The notes under the pieces were generated by a model. The model did not search any database. It was not told where the DNA came from and saw nothing but the letters and a program-made list of their open reading frames with translations. Position numbers and translations under genes: made by a program. From Dipteris shenzhenensis (taxonomy: Eukaryota; Polypodiophyta; Polypodiopsida; Gleicheniales), in assembly GCA_047967505.1 (NCBI GenBank), contig CM106540.1: a DNA stretch of 64,000 nucleotides; one strand, written 5' to 3'. Position 1 is the first letter of the stretch; each line of letters starts with the position of its first letter. Shown in pieces: positions 63,617 to 64,000 of the stretch.

Positions 63617-63982
63617 ATGGAAGCAGAAGAAGGGGCTTCCAGGAGGGACCCTGGTGAATCAGGAGTCCGGCCGACCCAGCAGGGATCGCGCCATGTAGCT
63701 CACACTTTATCTGGCAGGATTGCATTGCTGGAGGATGCCTTGCAACAGTTGTTAGCGCAGCAGTTACAAGCTAACGCAGGGCAATCTGAACTTAGGAGAG
63801 CGTTACAGAGTATGTCTGCCAGACCTTCTCGAGAAGAGAAGGGAAAGGCTCCAATGGAACTGGAGTCTAGTGTCCATACGGTCGAGCCTAGGAAGGCTAA
63901 AGTGCCAAATATTGCCAATTACAGACCGGAAAAGTATTATGGTCGGATGAACGACCGTAGCTCCGATGTCATTGAGACCTGA
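63617..63982 (+). CDS. gag N-terminus of the element at the window end
   Basis: 121 codons from MEAEEGASRRDPGESG. A helical stretch IALLEDALQQLLAQQLQANA (residues about 35-54) precedes a basic linker and NYRPEKYYGRMNDRSSDVIE, which fits the start of a retrotransposon gag core (F/Y-x-G followed by a W-x-x-E/D motif). A TGA at 63980 is followed in frame by LHKWD, so the stop probably replaces a Trp or Arg codon within the gag rather than ending the protein. The continuation is beyond the window. Confidence 0.6.
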   Translation: MEAEEGASRRDPGESGVRPTQQGSRHVAHTLSGRIALLEDALQQLLAQQLQANAGQSELRRALQSMSARPSREEKGKAPMELESSVHTVEPRKAKVPNIANYRPEKYYGRMNDRSSDVIET

Positions 63983-64000
63983 TTACACAAATGGGACGAG

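Larger units (their letters stand above)
62556..64000 (+). mobile_element. 5' part of an LTR retrotransposon running past the window end
   Basis: Primer site, a ~1.05 kb leader and the start of a gag frame are present in order on the plus strand. The leader contains two copies of GCAGGAATTTCC(C)TAGTATAGGGAA (63401 and 63482) and an A13 run near 63571. The pol region needed to classify it lies outside the window. Confidence 0.7.

Noticed and set aside
1-64000. tRNA genes suggested by repeated TGGTATCAGAGC
   Set aside because: The 12-mer is only the complement of the tRNA 3' end; no cloverleaf or A/B boxes were seen around any copy. They are primer sites.

Overview
This is nuclear DNA from a large, repeat-rich plant genome. 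It is almost entirely transposable-element debris: long terminal repeat (LTR) retrotransposons of the Ty1/copia and Ty3/gypsy types, primed from initiator-Met tRNA, lie nested in older elements among many microsatellites. The only recognisable cellular-type gene is a decayed PPR-DYW organelle RNA-editing factor. That gene, together with transposon-like protein families I recall from mosses and ferns, suggests a seedless plant, perhaps a fern. This is inference, not proven. I see no intact host gene, rRNA, tRNA or CRISPR array.

Layout. 0-4.2 kb: a possible LINE tail, microsatellites, a minus-strand gypsy gag-protease-RT fragment abutting a plus-strand integrase fragment, and a minisatellite block. 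4.2-12 kb: a broken gypsy pol split by a 6.1 kb Ty1/copia element (5009-11099) with two 265-bp LTRs and an AAAAT target duplication. 12-24 kb: mostly unassigned, AT-rich sequence with local tandem duplications, a diverged ~183-bp repeat and a striking three-arm foldback (21784-21916). 24.5-28 kb: remnants of a transposase-like gene. 28-31.5 kb and 38.3-39.9 kb: two related copies (A and B) of an element I cannot classify. They share a coding motif and an LTR-like tail with a TATA box. 31.6-33 kb: a large inverted repeat inside a cluster of palindromic repeats. 34.6-37.8 kb: a possible gag start, a GC-richer unknown frame, the PPR-DYW pseudogene and a cluster of small hairpins.

42.3-52.5 kb: an old plus-strand gene of an unclassified transposon-like family, split by an 8.5 kb minus-strand chromodomain-bearing gypsy element (chromovirus). 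The chromovirus LTRs and leader carry unusual arrays of short inverted repeats and G-box motifs. 53.5-55.3 kb: TAGTGCT-type low-complexity blocks. 55.4-56.8 kb: a decayed coiled-coil/Cys-His gene. 57.9-62.2 kb: a minus-strand gypsy pol remnant split by a compact 2.5 kb copia-type element that keeps an open gag but no pol. 62.3 kb to the end: the 5' part of another plus-strand LTR element that runs out of the window.

The genes do not form a pathway. What the region records is at least three nested insertions, each leaving the interrupted frame recognisable on both sides, followed by decay. In the copia element the two LTRs differ only by transitions. Many disabling changes across the elements are the type expected from cytosine deamination (Q or W to stop, D to N).
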